A stretch of DNA of 64,000 bases from Lewinellaceae bacterium. Its GTDB lineage: Bacteria; Bacteroidota; Bacteroidia; Chitinophagales; Saprospiraceae. Positions 53,285-61,072 of this stretch are shown here, in pieces. A model generated the notes under the pieces. It was not told where the DNA came from. It did not search any database and saw only the letters and a list, made by a program, of their open reading frames with translations. The DNA lies in the NCBI GenBank assembly GCA_020636435.1, contig JACJXX010000002.1, positions 1,550,001 to 1,614,000 on the forward strand, written 5' to 3'. A program made the translations under genes and the position numbers. Each line of letters starts with the position of its first letter. Positions within the stretch are counted from its first letter, which is position 1.

Positions 53285-53476
53285 TAAGGCACGAGGAAAG
53301 AATAAAGTGTACAATTATGGCGCAGTAATTTTTGTGCCAGGCAAGGCGCGAAGAATGAGGATAGCCAAAGCTACCTGAGTGATAGCCTGCCCCGCACCCG
53401 AAGGGTCGGGGAGCAACGCAGCATGGCGCAAAAAGGACAAGCCAGAATGGACAGTTTATTCTTTCGTCGTGCCTAA
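53285..53476. mobile_element. 192-bp MITE-like element, copy B
   Basis: The same structure as copy A: TAA at 53285-53287 and 53474-53476, 19-bp inverted ends at 53288-53306 and 53455-53473, and the same inner stems. Five substitutions separate it from copy A. It lies between the converging LysM-protein and recO genes, 59 bp from the recO stop. Confidence 0.9.
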
Positions 53477-53535
53477 GCCAAAAAGCAAGCCTCCAGAAAG
53501 CTCTTCTCCCCCCTACCCTCCGCCGCGCCTCCCCT

Positions 53536-54264
53536 TCACCCCTCCAAAACCTCCTGCAACACCAGATGGGCGTAGATTTCGGGAAGGTTTTCTATATGGA
53601 GGCGGTAAAAATCGATCAGATGCAGCAGCAAGGATTTTCGATGCTGGCGCTGCATGCCCAGTTCGTGGCAGTTTTCCAGCCTTTTATCCAGCAATTGATG
53701 GAGCAGTTGGCTCTCCGGCTCTCCCAGATGATATGCGTGAGGCGGAGGGGCAGCAACAAAGATGCCCTCCTGAAGGTCGAACACCGGCGTTTCTTCCGAC
53801 CACTCCCCCCCGGGAATAAACCCCAGAAAAGAACTCAACTCCAGCAGAAAATGCAGATGGATGTTGGCAATGGGCGCCGCCGTTTCATCCAGGAAGCGAA
53901 AGCTGCGGAAAAGAAAATGGAAAAGCCTTTTATTCTCTTCCGGCTCCCGGATCGTTTTGCGGGCCAGCTCGGCCATGAACAGGCCAACCGCGCTTTTGCG
54001 CACATCGAAAGGCAGAGACCGGTATACATGGGCGGGGCGCAATTCCTTCACCCGGTTCATGCCCTTCTCCTGGCGGTCATACGCCACCATTTCCACCAAT
54101 GACATGACCTGCAGCAAGCTGGCGCTGACCCTTGCTTTCCGGCTCCGCACCCCACTAATAATATACGTGCGCAGGCCTCGCTCCTCTGTATAAATATCGG
54201 TGATGACACTCGTTTCGGAGTATTTTATCGAACGCAGCACTATGCCTCTTGTTTTGATCAGCAC
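53536..54264 (-). CDS. recO: DNA repair protein RecO
   Basis: 242 residues, a typical length. It begins with the family start MLIKTRGIVLRSIKYSETSV and ITDIYTEERGLRTYIISGVR, the OB-fold. A helical domain follows (LPFDVRKSAVGLFMAELARK, LHFLLELSSFLGFIPG). The four-Cys zinc motif of some RecO proteins is absent, as in many Bacteroidota. It loads RecA on gapped DNA with RecR. It is followed by a MITE-like element. Confidence 0.9.
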   Translation of the reverse strand: MLIKTRGIVLRSIKYSETSVITDIYTEERGLRTYIISGVRSRKARVSASLLQVMSLVEMVAYDRQEKGMNRVKELRPAHVYRSLPFDVRKSAVGLFMAELARKTIREPEENKRLFHFLFRSFRFLDETAAPIANIHLHFLLELSSFLGFIPGGEWSEETPVFDLQEGIFVAAPPPHAYHLGEPESQLLHQLLDKRLENCHELGMQRQHRKSLLLHLIDFYRLHIENLPEIYAHLVLQEVLEG

Positions 54265-54566
54265 TTTTCCTGAAATAATTGTATCCGGTTGTTAACCAAT
54301 CCTACCCTACTTCCGTCAAATATACAGACTGCCGCCTGAATGCCATTCGGAAAGAACGCCCACTAATCGAAAAATGCTGGACGGTCGTCAAAAAAACTGG
54401 ATAATTGCATCCTTTTGCCGTTAAGTTTGTCTCTATACAATAGAAATCACCAATTAGAAAGAAATCACCGAAGTTAGTTAATTGATTTGAAAACTGCTTT
54501 GCCGCCAAAACCCATAAAACACTGATTTGATCAAAGCAGTTTTTTCACCCGGCTAAAAAAAAAATT
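54265..54566. other. Intergenic region, nothing clear
   Basis: About 300 bp, AT-rich, between the recO start and a secreted gene. I see no stem, box or credible reading frame in it. Confidence 0.5.
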
Positions 54567-55340
54567 ATGAAAACCCTGACGTTAAGCATGCTCATGGCAT
54601 GCTTCAGTTTTGTATTCTCTGCTTTCGCATCAGCAGATTCTTCCTGCGCTTTCGACACCAACGAGAATTTGACGCTCACCACTCAGCTCAACAGGGCGCT
54701 GCCCGATGGTATCTGGGCGGGGAATACCCAGAACGGGCAGGAGGCCGTACTGCAGTTTCACCCTTCCGGCACCGCCGACTGGTTTTCTTACAACGGTAAA
54801 GGCCTTATGGGTTATCAGGACTACACCTGGTCGGTCACCCCGGTGAACGAGGAGGAAGCCAGGCTGGAACTTACGGCGAGCGACTTTTCCAAAACCCTCG
54901 CCTTTCAGGTGGAAACAGACTGCCAAAGCCTGAAACTGGCCGACCTTGGCCAGGGCGTCGTCCTTGCTCTGGAACACGAATCAACAGACTCGAAAGCCCA
55001 ACGCAGCCAGAAAGAAAGCATGCTGGCCGCCAGGTGGGAAAACACTACCTACCCCTTTGACCTGCAGTCTATGGAAGGCGCCTACCTGAAGTACAACTTC
55101 CTCAAGAACGGGCGGTTCGAAAGAACGCTCGGCTGCGCCTCCAGAAACATCAAAGATGCCGGCGAATGGTGGTTGGCTAAAGACGGCCAGCACCTGGTCA
55201 TGCGGATGGACAGCGGCGAAACGACCGTAGCGGAGATCAAATACCTGGAACTGGACGAGATGGTGTTGAAGCATGTCTTAAATTGTGAAGACAAAGACTT
55301 TGCCACCGGCGACAAAGACTTCTTCTTTAACCGGCAATAA
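54567..55340 (+). CDS. Secreted hypothetical protein
   Basis: 257 residues with a signal peptide (LSMLMACFSFVFSAFASA, cleavage near 24). The mature part appears to have two similar halves, each with a W and a beta-sandwich-like pattern (PDGIWAGNTQNGQEAVLQFH then GYQDYTWSV; YLKYNFLKNGRFERTLG then AGEWWLAKDGQHLVM). This recalls lipocalin-like or META-like small beta domains, but I cannot name the family. Cysteines at about 28, 118, 201 and 244 could pair. It is alone and followed by a strong terminator. Confidence 0.75.
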   Translation: MKTLTLSMLMACFSFVFSAFASADSSCAFDTNENLTLTTQLNRALPDGIWAGNTQNGQEAVLQFHPSGTADWFSYNGKGLMGYQDYTWSVTPVNEEEARLELTASDFSKTLAFQVETDCQSLKLADLGQGVVLALEHESTDSKAQRSQKESMLAARWENTTYPFDLQSMEGAYLKYNFLKNGRFERTLGCASRNIKDAGEWWLAKDGQHLVMRMDSGETTVAEIKYLELDEMVLKHVLNCEDKDFATGDKDFFFNRQ

Positions 55341-55367
55341 TTTTTTAGCCATAATATTTCCTGTTTT

Positions 55368-55403
55368 AAAAATTGGCCGCCACGAGTTGGCGTGCCAATT
55401 TTT
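55368..55403 (+). terminator. Rho-independent terminator
   Basis: AAAAATTGGC (55368-55377) pairs with GCCAATTTTT (55394-55403). An inner CGCCA/TGGCG stem lies between, and a T-run continues. It lies 27 bp past the stop at 55340 and could serve the converging gene as well. Confidence 0.9.
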
Positions 55404-55421
55404 TTTTGGACAAATCACTCA

Positions 55422-56309
55422 TCACTCATTCCTTCCATAAACCGACAACATCCCTTCCTCAGAAAGCAGATACAACCGCCCGCCCTGCCAGCGCGCCAGT
55501 GCGGCCTCCCGCCCGGCATCGGGCAGAGGCAGGGGTATTTTTCTGAGGGATTTCAGGTTATAAGCCGACAACTCCCCTTTCCTGAACAGTTGCAGATAGC
55601 CGTCGAGCATCTGAATCCTGGAATAAGCCGGCAAGGGCAGCAACTGGTGGTACTGGGCAAAACCGTCAAAGAGAAAAACACCCTGCCCGGGGTCATTGAG
55701 GTACACCATATTCTCGCGGGCAACCAGTTGTTGCGCGGCCGGGGGTTGCGGCAACTGAGCGCTGAGATTATCGCTGCTGGCCAGCACAGTTCCGTCGGGG
55801 GCGATCTTCAGCAGCCGGAAGGTTGCCTGGTCGTATACCCAGATGTTGTTGTCATTGGCCAGGGCAATGGCGGTGGCGTTGACGATGCCTGCCGAAAAAA
55901 GCAGCAGCAGGGCTGTTTCGTTCATGGTGCGGTCGAGGGTAGCGATGGCCTGAAAGCCCGGATAGAACAACAGCAGGTTGAACGGGTCGGTGGCGTCGAT
56001 ATAAGCGAGGTTGCCGCGGGTATTGTTGTTGTAACGGAAGAGTTCCCTGCCCTCCGGGCTGTATTTGACCACCTCGTTGGAAGGTGTCACGAGGTAAACC
56101 TGCCGCAGTTTGTCGAGGGTGAAAAATTTTGCCTCCTCCGGAAAGGCATGCAGCAAGGTGAGGGAATCTTTTGGCGCGTTTTGCCCCGGAAGCAAAATGG
56201 GGAATAGAAACAAAAGCAGGAGGAAAGGGAGGGTTGTTCGTTGTTGGTTGTTGGCCGTTCGTTGGATTCCAGGCACCCAACCGGCAATAAGCTGCCAACA
56301 ACCACCCAT
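55422..56309 (-). CDS. Exported beta-propeller-like protein
   Basis: 295 residues from the ATG at 56309 (MGGCWQLIAGWVPGIQRTAN), 10 bp after the stop of the upstream lpxH-like gene. An earlier in-frame ATG at 56408 would overlap that gene by 89 bp. The hydrophobic export segment is LPFLLLLFLFPILLPGQ. The body has repeated blade-like motifs: DKLRQVYLVTPSNEVVKYSP, AIALANDNNIWVYDQATFRL and RWQGGRLYLLSEEGMLSVYG, as in six-bladed NHL/SMP-30-like propellers. It probably forms an operon with the lpxH-like gene. The function is unknown. Confidence 0.7.
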   Translation of the reverse strand: MGGCWQLIAGWVPGIQRTANNQQRTTLPFLLLLFLFPILLPGQNAPKDSLTLLHAFPEEAKFFTLDKLRQVYLVTPSNEVVKYSPEGRELFRYNNNTRGNLAYIDATDPFNLLLFYPGFQAIATLDRTMNETALLLLFSAGIVNATAIALANDNNIWVYDQATFRLLKIAPDGTVLASSDNLSAQLPQPPAAQQLVARENMVYLNDPGQGVFLFDGFAQYHQLLPLPAYSRIQMLDGYLQLFRKGELSAYNLKSLRKIPLPLPDAGREAALARWQGGRLYLLSEEGMLSVYGRNE

Positions 56310-56319
56310 ACCGGGCTTT

Positions 56320-57114
56320 TCAAGCCTTTTGCTGCCCCACCTTCTGTTTGCCGTAAACCTTGCCATTTTCATTTTCAAAGAATTCGATCCCGAGGTTTTC
56401 GCCGTCAAATACGGCGAAGGAGTTGTGGTTCATCCACTCTCCCAGATTGATATAACGGCTTTTTCCGTTTTTTAGCGTGAAGTCGATGGGCAGGTGCCGA
56501 TGGCCGAAGATAAAGTAGTCGATGGGCTGGCTTTCCAGCTTGCGGTTGGCGTAGACGGCAAGCCATTCCCCCTCTGCCCCCAGGAACCGGTACTTTTTAG
56601 GTTTGGTGGCTTTGCGGCTTTTCCCCGACCAGTAATTGGCCAGCCAGATGCCGAAGTTGGGGTGCAGCCGTTCGAAGAGCCACTGGCAGAACGGGTTGGC
56701 AAATACTTTTTTCATCAACTTGTAGCCGCGGTCGCCGGGCCCGAGGCCGTCGCCATGGCCAATGAAGAAAGTTTTTCCCATCAGCTCGCGAACAATCGGC
56801 TTCCGGTAGGTGGGGATGCCCAGTTCCTCCTCGAAGTAGCGGAACATCCACATATCGTGGTTGCCCGTGAAGAAGTAGATGGGAATTCCGGCGTCCCGCA
56901 GGCTGGCCAGTTTTCCCAGCAGGCGGGTAAACCCTTTGGGCACTACGGTTTTATATTCGAACCAGAACTCGAAAACATCTCCCACGAGGTAAATCTCGGC
57001 GGCATCTTCCTTGATCATGTCCAGCCAGCGTACGATCTGCTGCTCCCGCTCCCGGCTGCTCAGGCGGGCGTCCACTCCCAGGTGAAAGTCTGATGCAAAG
57101 TAAATTTTCTTCAT
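56320..57114 (-). CDS. lpxH: UDP-2,3-diacylglucosamine diphosphatase (LpxH-like)
   Basis: 264 residues. The calcineurin-type metal motifs are all present: DFHLG (Asp9, His11), GDVFEFW (Asp46), GNHD (Asn85, His86), GHGDG (His120) and GHRH (His205, His207). The YWSGKSRKATKPKKYRF insert and a length near 260 are typical of Bacteroidota LpxH homologues. It hydrolyses UDP-2,3-diacylglucosamine to lipid X in lipid A synthesis, at the inner face of the inner membrane. The exported propeller gene follows 10 bp downstream, so they are likely co-transcribed. Confidence 0.88.
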   Translation of the reverse strand: MKKIYFASDFHLGVDARLSSREREQQIVRWLDMIKEDAAEIYLVGDVFEFWFEYKTVVPKGFTRLLGKLASLRDAGIPIYFFTGNHDMWMFRYFEEELGIPTYRKPIVRELMGKTFFIGHGDGLGPGDRGYKLMKKVFANPFCQWLFERLHPNFGIWLANYWSGKSRKATKPKKYRFLGAEGEWLAVYANRKLESQPIDYFIFGHRHLPIDFTLKNGKSRYINLGEWMNHNSFAVFDGENLGIEFFENENGKVYGKQKVGQQKA

Positions 57115-57175
57115 CCTTCTTGTCTAAACCATGAATACTGGGACAAAAATAGAAATTCCAAAGCGCAATCAATCC

Positions 57176-58105
57176 TTAACTCTTCACAAGATACACCCCC
57201 GACAGGATCAGCCCCATGCCCAGCAGATGGATCAACGTGATGGGCTCCCCGTCAAAGGCGCCCCAACTGAGGGCGACGGCCGGCACCAGATAGCTGATCA
57301 TGGACGCAAAGACCGGCGTCGTCCGTTGCACCAGCTTGAAAAATATGATGGAAGCCAGCACCGTGCCCACCAGGGCCAGGATGGTGACATAACCCAGGGC
57401 CAGCCAGGCGCCTTCCTCATGGCTCAGCACCTCCAAAAAATCGGTGGAAAACAGAAAAACCAACGCCGGCAGGCCCACCATCACAAAAGCCGCCGCGCTG
57501 ATGGTCACCGCGCTCATGTCGCGCAGGTACGTCCCAACTACATTGGAGCTGGTGGCGTAGCAAATCGTACCCACAATGACCAGCAGGCCAAACCAGGGAT
57601 TGCCCTGCGCGCCGGCTTCTTTTCCAAATAAAATGAGCATGCCTGCCCCGCCCAGCCCCACCAGTACGCCCAGCACCTTCGCCCAGGGCGCGCTGGCGCC
57701 AAACAGGAGCGCTCCCAAAAGCAGGGTGAACAAAGGCGTCAACGAGTTGAGCACTCCGGCGACCGAACTGCTGATGTGCATCTGGGCAATGGCGAACATA
57801 AAGGCCGGAATGGCCGTGCCTGTAAGCCCGACCGCCAGCAGGGATTTCCAGCGAGACCAATCGACTCGCCGGAAACGATAGATCAATATGGGAAAAAAGG
57901 CCAGAGCGGAAATGGACAACCGCATGGTGGCCAGCTGGTTGGAGGAGTATACTTCCAGCCCTTTCTTTATGAGGATGTAAGAACTGCCCCAGATGAGGCT
58001 GAGGGCCAGCAGAACTGCCCAGCTTTTCCAGTCAGGAGTGGCAGAATCGGCGATTTTCGTTTTGGCGGGTGTTGCATTCAAGGCAGTGTGGTTTGATTGA
58101 TACAT
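57176..58105 (-). CDS. EamA/DMT superfamily transporter
   Basis: 309 residues with about ten membrane helices in two EamA halves. The first half starts WAVLLALSLIWGSSYILIKK and includes AFMFAIAQMHISSSVAGVLN, LTPLFTLLLGALLF and LGVLVGLGGAGMLIL. The second includes VVGTYLRDMSAVTISAAAFV, GTVLASIIFFKLVQRTTPVF and LLGMGLILSGVYLV. The 'WGSSY' start and the 'P..FA.M.SYL.P' motif are family hallmarks. It is probably an amino-acid or metabolite exporter; the substrate cannot be predicted. It is separate from the lpxH gene by 61 bp on the same strand. Confidence 0.9.
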   Translation of the reverse strand: MYQSNHTALNATPAKTKIADSATPDWKSWAVLLALSLIWGSSYILIKKGLEVYSSNQLATMRLSISALAFFPILIYRFRRVDWSRWKSLLAVGLTGTAIPAFMFAIAQMHISSSVAGVLNSLTPLFTLLLGALLFGASAPWAKVLGVLVGLGGAGMLILFGKEAGAQGNPWFGLLVIVGTICYATSSNVVGTYLRDMSAVTISAAAFVMVGLPALVFLFSTDFLEVLSHEEGAWLALGYVTILALVGTVLASIIFFKLVQRTTPVFASMISYLVPAVALSWGAFDGEPITLIHLLGMGLILSGVYLVKS

Positions 58106-58214
58106 AGCAAACCTTTGAGGAAAGGGAAAAGTTGTTGGGAAGAAGTGGATTGCCCCTATTTTGCCAACTACTTAAATCCTCCTACCTTTGAGGGGCCGTT
58201 AAAGTGCGAAAACC

Positions 58215-58736
58215 ATGATGGAAAAGCGTCTTTCCGAAACCATGCCCCAGCGCCTGCAGCATCTGCGCCAGCGCGCCAGGGATGAAAAAAAAGAGAACAA
58301 AAAGTACTTTGAGAAGCTGGCAAAGCGCAAGCCCAGGGAACTGGACGCCACCGCGGCCGCCCTGCACGAAGAGGTATTTGAACATACCGACTGCCTGCAG
58401 TGCGCCAACTGCTGCAAAACGGCCAGCCCCATCTTTCGGGATAAAGATATCGAACGCATCGCCGGCCACTTCCGGATGCGGCCCGGGGATTTTGTAGAAA
58501 AACACCTGCACATCGACGAGGAGGGAGACTACGTGCTCAACCAACAACCCTGCCCTTTCCTGGGATCCGGCAACTACTGCTCCATCTACGACATCCGCCC
58601 TAAGGCCTGCCGGGAATACCCGCATACCGACCGGAAGAATTTCCACCAAATCCTGGATTTGACCTTGAAAAATACGATGATCTGCCCGGCGGCTTTCGAA
58701 GTGGTGAAAAGGCTGCGGGAGGCGTTGCCGCAATAG
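58215..58736 (+). CDS. YkgJ family cysteine-cluster protein
   Basis: 173 residues. The Cys cluster is Cys60, Cys63, Cys66 and Cys67 (DCLQCANCCKT) plus Cys113 (QQPCPFL), Cys122 (NYCSIYDIRP) and Cys132 (KACREYP), the typical Fe-S/zinc site of the YkgJ family. The N-terminal 45 residues are a charged helix (QRLQHLRQRARDEKKENKKY). There is no signal peptide, so it is cytosolic. The role is unproven, with iron-sulfur or zinc handling suggested for relatives. Confidence 0.9.
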   Translation: MMEKRLSETMPQRLQHLRQRARDEKKENKKYFEKLAKRKPRELDATAAALHEEVFEHTDCLQCANCCKTASPIFRDKDIERIAGHFRMRPGDFVEKHLHIDEEGDYVLNQQPCPFLGSGNYCSIYDIRPKACREYPHTDRKNFHQILDLTLKNTMICPAAFEVVKRLREALPQ

Positions 58737-58759
58737 GTGAGCCTTCCTAGAGGCCATGG

Positions 58760-58935
58760 GACGCAGATTTGCGCGGGTGTAGCGAATTGCGCGGATTACT
58801 GGCCCGGATGGACGCGGATTTGCGCGGTTTTGGGGCCTTCCGGCCCCAAATAAGCATTTATCCGCGAATATCCGCAGGGCCTTCCAGTCCTGCACTCCGC
58901 TCGATCCGCCTGATCGGCGCTAATCCGCGTTCCAT
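58760..58935. repeat. Degenerate GCGGATT-rich intergenic repeat
   Basis: Contains several copies of ACGCGGATTTGCGCGG-like sequence on one side and TATCCGCGAATATCCGCAG-like on the other. A perfect 9-bp hairpin (TTTGGGGCC, loop TTCC, 58829-58850) lies between. No gene is seen from 58737 to 59092. Confidence 0.7.
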
Positions 58936-59092
58936 TGTTATGGGTGCCCACCCCTCAGTTATTAGCTAAACGGCGCTTAAAAAGCCGAAAAAAACTACCT
59001 CGTTGCAAAAACTCCGGCAAATTGGGCAATCTCCTGGCGGTTCTATTCATTATATTGGAAATAGACCATTCAACAACAAAACCCGACTGCGC

Positions 59093-60184
59093 ATGACGAC
59101 ACCCAACACTACCCGCCGCCAATTCATCCAAACCCTCTCCATGGGCGCCGGCGCGCTGATGCTGCCCAGCCTCCTCTGCCGCCCCCGAAAGGAAAAGCTG
59201 GGCATTGCCCTGATGGGACTGGGCTACTACAGCACTGACCTGCTGGCCCCTGCCCTGCAGCAAACCCAGCACTGCTACCTGGCAGGCATCGTGACCGGCT
59301 CCCCCCGGAAAATCCCAGTCTGGCAAAAGCAGTATGGCATACCCGATAAAAACGTTTACAACTACGAGAACTTCGACAAAATCGCCGACAACCCGGATAT
59401 CGACATCGTCTACGTGGTGTTGCCCACTTCCATGCATTCGGAGTACTGCGTGCGCGCCGCCAATGCCGGCAAGCACGTCTTCTGCGAAAAGCCCATGGCG
59501 CGAACGGCAGCCGAATGCGAAGCCGCCATCCAGGCCTGCCGCGACAATAAAGTGTCGCTGGCCGTCGGCTACCGCATGCAGCACGAGCCCAATACGCAGG
59601 AAGTCATTCGCATCGGGCGGGAGAGGGTGTTCGGCAAGCCAACCCTGGTAAAGGCTTCCGCCGGCTACTACGACGGCCGCTCCGACCACTGGAAACAAAA
59701 GAAGGAGATGGGCGGCGGAGCCCTATACGACATGGGCGTCTACCCGCTCAACGCCGCCCGCTACTGCACCGGGGAAGAGCCGGTTGCGGTAATCCAGGCA
59801 AGCCATTCCACCAAGCGCCCGGAAATTTACACCGAGGTAGACGAAACCACCCGCTTCGAACTGGAGTTCCCCAGCGGCGCCCGCGCCGAATGCGCCACCA
59901 GCCTGGGCATGGGCATGAACGATTTGCAGGTGGATTACGAAAGCGGATGGGCCCGCCTCTCCCCTTTCCAGTCGTACAGCGGCATCCGCGGCGAGGCCAG
60001 CGACGGCCGCCGCTTCGACGCCGGCATCCCCAGCCAGCAGGCCCGGCAGATGGACGACGACGCCCTCTCCATAATGGAAGGGCGGCCCATGCTGGTGCCG
60101 GGAGAGGAAGGGCTGCGGGATATCAGAGTTGTGGAAGCGATATATGAGGCGGCGAGAACGAAGGAGCGAGTGGTAATTTATTGA
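59093..60184 (+). CDS. Gfo/Idh/MocA family oxidoreductase with Tat signal
   Basis: 363 residues from the ATG at 59093. A twin-arginine signal lies at the N-terminus (TTRRQFIQTLSMGAGALML, Arg8-Arg9), so the folded enzyme is exported with its cofactor. The NAD(P)-binding domain (about 34-150) has MGLGYYSTDLL and the family motif CEKPMA (Glu132-Lys133-Pro134). The C-terminal domain (GGALYDMGVYPLNAARYCTG) is the usual alpha/beta sugar-binding half. The Tat signal and size recall glucose-fructose oxidoreductase from Zymomonas. The substrate is probably a sugar or inositol, unproven. Confidence 0.9.
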   Translation: MTTPNTTRRQFIQTLSMGAGALMLPSLLCRPRKEKLGIALMGLGYYSTDLLAPALQQTQHCYLAGIVTGSPRKIPVWQKQYGIPDKNVYNYENFDKIADNPDIDIVYVVLPTSMHSEYCVRAANAGKHVFCEKPMARTAAECEAAIQACRDNKVSLAVGYRMQHEPNTQEVIRIGRERVFGKPTLVKASAGYYDGRSDHWKQKKEMGGGALYDMGVYPLNAARYCTGEEPVAVIQASHSTKRPEIYTEVDETTRFELEFPSGARAECATSLGMGMNDLQVDYESGWARLSPFQSYSGIRGEASDGRRFDAGIPSQQARQMDDDALSIMEGRPMLVPGEEGLRDIRVVEAIYEAARTKERVVIY

Positions 60185-60230
60185 TGCTATGGATGCTTTG
60201 CGCCTTAGGGCGCGATACTATAGATGCGGG
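60183..60230. repeat. Copy of the 5113-5363 repeat segment
   Basis: GATGCTATGGATGCTT (60183-60198) is identical to 5117-5132, followed by a TGCGCCTTAGGGCGCGATAC hairpin-like segment similar to CGATACTGCGCCC at 5158. It starts at the stop codon of the oxidoreductase gene. Confidence 0.6.
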
Positions 60231-60314
60231 ACCATGGCATTCATAAAAAACTTATCTTGTGCGCTCATAAAAATCAATCCGCAGGGAACACCCCTGCAAT
60301 CAAATGAATTCAAC

Positions 60315-61004
60315 ATGAAAAAAACATTCTTTTGCCTGATGCTGCTGGCCATCAGCGCCGCCACCCTCTCCGCCCAGAAAACCTTCTACGGAACGGTGGA
60401 ATACAAATACGAAATGAAAGGCGAAGGCGCCGAGATGATGGCGGCCTTCATGCCCGAGAAAATGGTCGTCAAATACGGCGAGAAAAGCATGATGACCTTC
60501 ATGGAAGGCGGCATGATGGGCGACATGATGGGCAAGATCATCGTCAACGGCGAAAGCGGAGAAAATTTCGTGGTTAAAGACGACGAACAGGCCGTTTACA
60601 TGATCAAGACGGAAGACATCGAAGAGGAAACCGCCGGCCAGGACAAGCCCAGGGTTGAAAAGCTGAAAGAGCAGAAGGACATTCTGGGTTATGCCTGCCA
60701 GCGTTACAAAGTCACCGCAATGCAGGATGGCGAAGAAACGGTACAGCACATCTGGATAACCGACAAGCTGAAAGCTCCCGAAATCAAAGCCCCGGGCGCC
60801 AGCCAAATGGGCGGCATGGTATCTACCAAAGACATTCCCGGTTTCCCCATGGAAGTGGAGGTCGCCGTTCCGCAAACCGGCATGACCCTGCTGCTGTCCG
60901 TCACCAGCCTCGACAAAGCCAAGGTGGCCGCCAGCGAGTTTGAACGCCCCAAGGGCTATGAGGTGAAAGACTTCTCTGAGATGATGCAGATGGGGGATAA
61001 ATAA
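60315..61004 (+). CDS. DUF4412-type periplasmic protein
   Basis: 229 residues from the ATG at 60315 (MKKTFFCLMLLAISAATLSA, cleavage near AQ). The frame stays open to 60189 but has no signal there. The mature protein is a beta-sandwich-like fold: GTVEYKYEMKGEGAEM, MVVKYGEKSMMTFMEGGMMG, VYMIKTEDIEE, LGYACQRYKVTAMQDGEETV and HIWITDKLKAPE. This order fits the DUF4412 family. The protein is unusually rich in Met and Gly in the loop near 55-85. It sits alone; function not known. Confidence 0.8.
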   Translation: MKKTFFCLMLLAISAATLSAQKTFYGTVEYKYEMKGEGAEMMAAFMPEKMVVKYGEKSMMTFMEGGMMGDMMGKIIVNGESGENFVVKDDEQAVYMIKTEDIEEETAGQDKPRVEKLKEQKDILGYACQRYKVTAMQDGEETVQHIWITDKLKAPEIKAPGASQMGGMVSTKDIPGFPMEVEVAVPQTGMTLLLSVTSLDKAKVAASEFERPKGYEVKDFSEMMQMGDK

Positions 61005-61037
61005 CTTCATTGACCTCAGTATAAGCGTACCACCTTG

Positions 61038-61061
61038 CGATCAAGATGATCGCGGCACGAA
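61038..61061. repeat. 24-bp intergenic repeat shared with 7807-7830
   Basis: It matches 7807-7830 at 22 of 24 positions. It lies 11 bp past the stop of the minus-strand murF-alr gene, as the other copy does past its own gene. Confidence 0.7.
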
Positions 61062-61072
61062 CACCGCCCGCC

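Noticed and set aside
58182..58895. 237-codon minus-strand frame opposite the YkgJ-type gene
   Set aside because: The opposite strand encodes a complete Cys-cluster protein; this frame has no motifs.
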